Shown here piece after piece: positions 5,758-7,675 of a DNA stretch of 7,675 nt. Source of the stretch: Deltaproteobacteria bacterium (GTDB lineage: Bacteria > Desulfobacterota > Desulfobacteria > Desulfobacterales > SG8-13). Position 1 is the stretch's first letter. Each line of letters opens with the position of its first letter. The position numbers and the translations under genes were made by a program. Location of the stretch: assembly GCA_030670715.1 (NCBI GenBank), contig DAOVBC010000102.1:1-7675 (forward strand), given 5' to 3'. The notes beneath the pieces are model-generated. The model saw only the letters and a program-made list of their open reading frames with translations. It did no database searches and was not told the DNA's origin.

Positions 5758-5820
5758 ATGAGAATCCTGGTTGTTGAAGACGATAAAAAAATAGAACACC
5801 GCTTATCGGCAGACTTCTAA
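5758..5820 (+). pseudogene. Remnant of a response-regulator gene (receiver-domain start)
   Basis: A 20-codon reading frame translates as MRILVVEDDKKIEHRLSADF and stops at TAA. The first 12 residues are the canonical first strand and acidic pair of an OmpR-type receiver domain (MRILVVEDDKKI), where the acidic residues bind Mg2+ near the phosphorylated Asp. A full receiver has about 120 residues and an OmpR-family regulator about 225, so nearly everything is deleted; the phosphoacceptor Asp and the DNA-binding domain are absent. An AGGCGG (5742-5747) before the ATG looks like its original ribosome-binding site. The frame ends 17 bases before the cytochrome b start, so its translation could deliver ribosomes to that gene, whose own Shine-Dalgarno is weak. 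Chance similarity is possible but unlikely for such a precise start. Confidence 0.65.
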
Positions 5821-5837
5821 TTCGAAAAGATTAACAA

Positions 5838-7244
5838 ATGCCATTTCAAAATGTGACGCCGGACCGACTCAATCTATTTCAGCGTATCCGGTATTCGATC
5901 TTTCCCGGAACTTACAACGGTAAGATCGATCGGGAACGGTACCGGAATCTGTTCAACAGCCTGGTGTTCCACTTGCGTCCGAGAGTTGTTCCACAACGGA
6001 CGCTGAGATTCACCCTTACCTGGGGTCTCGGCGGAATGGCGGCTGTGCTGGTGGGTATGCTGATCGCTACGGGCCTGATGTTGAAATTTGCCTACCAGCC
6101 GGTTCCCGACAGAGCCTATGAATCCATCCTCCATCTGCAGAACAGTGTATTTTTCGGCCAATTCATCCGCAACATTCATCACTGGAGCGGCAATACAGTG
6201 CTGCTGGTGATATTTCTTCACTTTTTACGAGTATTATTCACCGGTGCAATTCACCCGCCGCGGCAGTTCAACTGGATCATCGGGCTGACAATGTTTTTTT
6301 TGGTCCTGGGGTCAAACTTTACCGGTTATTTACTGCCGTGGGACCAGCTGGCATTCTGGGCCGTTACCATCTGCACCGGCATGCTGGAATATCTCCCCGG
6401 GATCGGGGAGTGGCTCCAAAAGTTGATCCAGGGCGGCAGCGAAATCGGACCGGCGACACTGTCCAATTTCTTTGCCATCCACACTGCCGTCATTCCTGCC
6501 TGTCTTGTTATTCTTATGCCCTTTCACTTCTGGCGGGTGCGCAAATCCGGAGGACTGGTGATCCCCCGCACGCCGGATGAAAAACCGGTCGACCGGGGCC
6601 AACTGGTGGCTACGATTCCGAACCTGATATTACGGGAACTGGTCGTTGCCGCAGCGCTGATCGCCTTCATCATGTTATTGTCCGTCATTTTTAACGCCCC
6701 CCTGGAAGCAAAGGCCAATCCGGGGCTCAGCCCGAATCCCACCAAGGCGCCCTGGTATTTTGCAGGTTTGCAGGAGATGCTGCTTCATTTTCATCCGCTG
6801 TTTGCCGTAATGATCATACCTTTTATCATAGTGGGAGCACTGGTTTTTCTTCCATACGTACGGTACGATACCGACACTGCCGGTGTGTGGTTTGCCTCCT
6901 ACCGCGGTCGGCGAATGGCGATCGTTTCTGCCGCTGTTGCTATGGTCGCCACACCGCTCGGCATTATTGCCGATGAGTTCGTCATCGATTTTACCGCCTG
7001 GATGCCGGCTTTACCTGCTGCTGTCAGCAACGGGTTGCTGCCGGCTGTCCTTGTTCTGGCAGGCGTTATCGGGTTTTACTGGCTGATGAAGAAAAAATAC
7101 ACCGCCACCAACAACGAAGCCATTCAGTCCGTCTTTGTTCTGTTGCTGGTTGCTTTTATTATCCTGACCATCACCTGCATCTGGTTCAGAGGAACCGGGA
7201 TGGCATTAATGTGGCCGTGGGAGATGGGGGCAGCGATGCCTTGA
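5838..7244 (+). CDS. Cytochrome b of a bc-type complex (fused b6 + subunit IV form)
   Basis: Membrane subunit of a quinol:cytochrome c oxidoreductase, 468 residues, carrying the two b haems and the quinone sites. The N-terminal four-helix part resembles cytochrome b6. Haem ligands are His114 and His128 in helix B (RNIHHWSGN...LHFLR) and His215 and His230 in helix D, with 14 residues between the last pair as in b6 (13 in mitochondrial cytochrome b). GYLLPWDQ is the usual helix C end. The C-terminal part has the Qo motif as APWY (304-307), with Pro where PEWY has Glu, then four or five more helices to about 449. Gly63 stands where b6 has the Cys that binds haem c-n, so that haem is not expected. 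ATG 5838 is the first start after an in-frame TAA (5832-5834). The Rieske gene follows after 74 bases. Confidence 0.93.
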   Translation: MPFQNVTPDRLNLFQRIRYSIFPGTYNGKIDRERYRNLFNSLVFHLRPRVVPQRTLRFTLTWGLGGMAAVLVGMLIATGLMLKFAYQPVPDRAYESILHLQNSVFFGQFIRNIHHWSGNTVLLVIFLHFLRVLFTGAIHPPRQFNWIIGLTMFFLVLGSNFTGYLLPWDQLAFWAVTICTGMLEYLPGIGEWLQKLIQGGSEIGPATLSNFFAIHTAVIPACLVILMPFHFWRVRKSGGLVIPRTPDEKPVDRGQLVATIPNLILRELVVAAALIAFIMLLSVIFNAPLEAKANPGLSPNPTKAPWYFAGLQEMLLHFHPLFAVMIIPFIIVGALVFLPYVRYDTDTAGVWFASYRGRRMAIVSAAVAMVATPLGIIADEFVIDFTAWMPALPAAVSNGLLPAVLVLAGVIGFYWLMKKKYTATNNEAIQSVFVLLLVAFIILTITCIWFRGTGMALMWPWEMGAAMP

Positions 7245-7295
7245 CCCTAAAATAGAAGTTTAAGCCAGTCGATTCACTGGTGGTGTTATCGTAAG

Positions 7296-7327
7296 TGGAG
7301 TAATGGAGTATTGGAGTGATGGAACAA
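7296..7327 (+). repeat. 8-bp tandem repeat across the Rieske ribosome-binding site
   Basis: Four consecutive 8-base units read TGGAGTAA, TGGAGTAT, TGGAGTGA and TGGAACAA. The first three each carry GGAG, and the junction of the third and fourth creates the ATG start of the Rieske gene. The GGAG at 7305-7308 is the best placed to serve as Shine-Dalgarno. A small CCAGT/ACTGG dyad (7265-7269 and 7276-7280) lies just upstream. Confidence 0.75.
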
Positions 7328-7675
7328 AAAAGAGCGCATGGAAAAGAGAAAGCCAGATTGACTGAACCTTCCCGTCGGGGTTTCTTGACCAAGCTCTGGA
7401 TCGGCCTGGGAGTTGTTGCACTTGCCGAATTTTTTGCAGTTGCATTTACTTTCCTGCGACCGGGCAAACCCAAAGCCCGCCAGGGAGATTCTGATGCAGT
7501 TGTCATCGCCGGGTCGGTTGATACCTTTGCAGCAAATTCGGTCACGGCCTTTGTCCGCGGCCGCTTTTACCTGGCACGGCTGGAAGACGGCGGCTTTCTG
7601 GCGCTGTCCCGCAAATGCACCCATCTTGGCTGCACGGTTCCGTGGGTGGAAAAAGAGGGTAAGTTTGAATGCCCC
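7319..7675 (+). CDS. Rieske iron-sulfur protein, 3'-partial
   Basis: High-potential [2Fe-2S] subunit that takes an electron from quinol at the cytochrome b Qo site and passes it to a c-type cytochrome. The visible 119 residues show a twin-arginine signal SRRGFLTK (18-25), a hydrophobic anchor at about 25-46, and the first cluster box CTHLGC (100-105). The window ends at Cys-Pro, just where the second box (CPCHG in the family) should start, so two of the four cluster ligands are not visible. The start is ATG 7319; an in-frame GTG at 7316 is the alternative, and a TAA at 7301-7303 closes the frame upstream. It lies 74 bases after cytochrome b with no terminator between, so the two genes are probably cotranscribed. 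The protein should be exported folded by the Tat system and stay membrane-anchored. Confidence 0.93.
   Translation, partial: MEQKRAHGKEKARLTEPSRRGFLTKLWIGLGVVALAEFFAVAFTFLRPGKPKARQGDSDAVVIAGSVDTFAANSVTAFVRGRFYLARLEDGGFLALSRKCTHLGCTVPWVEKEGKFECP

Noticed and set aside
7186..7545. 119-codon minus-strand reading frame across the cytochrome b / Rieske junction
   Set aside because: It crosses the end of cytochrome b, the tandem repeat and the Rieske start, all better explained on the + strand.
1..7675. CRISPR array, tRNA or rRNA genes
   Set aside because: No regularly spaced identical repeats and no recognisable tRNA or rRNA sequence were seen on either strand; a tRNAscan or Rfam search would be needed to exclude degenerate RNA genes.

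Overview
The window looks like part of a bacterial chromosome of moderate GC, probably an anaerobic Desulfobacterota-type organism (for example a Desulfobacterales sulfate reducer). This is an inference. It rests on a b6-like cytochrome b with an APWY-type Qo motif followed by a Tat-type Rieske protein, a discrete ketosynthase/hotdog cluster, and spacers rich in short palindromes. No taxonomic marker gene is present. All genes recognised here lie on the + strand.

Region 1 (1-4337) is a fatty-acid/polyketide-type biosynthetic cluster. It holds a 5'-truncated beta-ketoacyl synthase (KS1, 1-1188), a 548-bp spacer packed with back-to-back inverted repeats (1189-1736), a complete second ketosynthase (KS2, 1737-3002), a 4HBT-type hotdog thioesterase (3004-3483), and a stand-alone double-hotdog dehydratase of the PKS-DH type (3462-4337). 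KS2, thioesterase and dehydratase are contiguous or overlapping and are surely cotranscribed. Both ketosynthases keep the Cys-His-His triad, so neither is a chain-length factor. No acyl carrier protein, ketoreductase or acyltransferase is in the window, so the product cannot be named. The cluster can plausibly condense, dehydrate and release an acyl chain.

Region 2 (4338-5235) is a short spacer with an inverted repeat and a strong Shine-Dalgarno, then a complete crotonase/enoyl-CoA hydratase with both catalytic glutamates. It may serve beta-oxidation or short-chain acyl-CoA metabolism, or supply the neighbouring pathway.

Region 3 (5236-5837) is about 600 bp without an intact gene, but it is structured. 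It has a candidate extended -10 promoter, then a 286-bp MITE-like element with nested inverted repeats between perfect 8-bp direct repeats. After that comes a 20-codon remnant of a response-regulator gene (start MRILVVEDD) ending 17 bp before the next gene. The most economical reading is that a mobile element landed in the leader of a regulator gene that has since decayed.

Region 4 (5838-7675) encodes a quinol-oxidising cytochrome bc-type complex: a one-piece cytochrome b (b6 and subunit-IV domains fused) and a Rieske iron-sulfur protein cut by the window end. The order, cytochrome b before Rieske, is the reverse of the common petABC/qcrABC order. An 8-bp tandem repeat carrying GGAG motifs lies across the Rieske ribosome-binding region.
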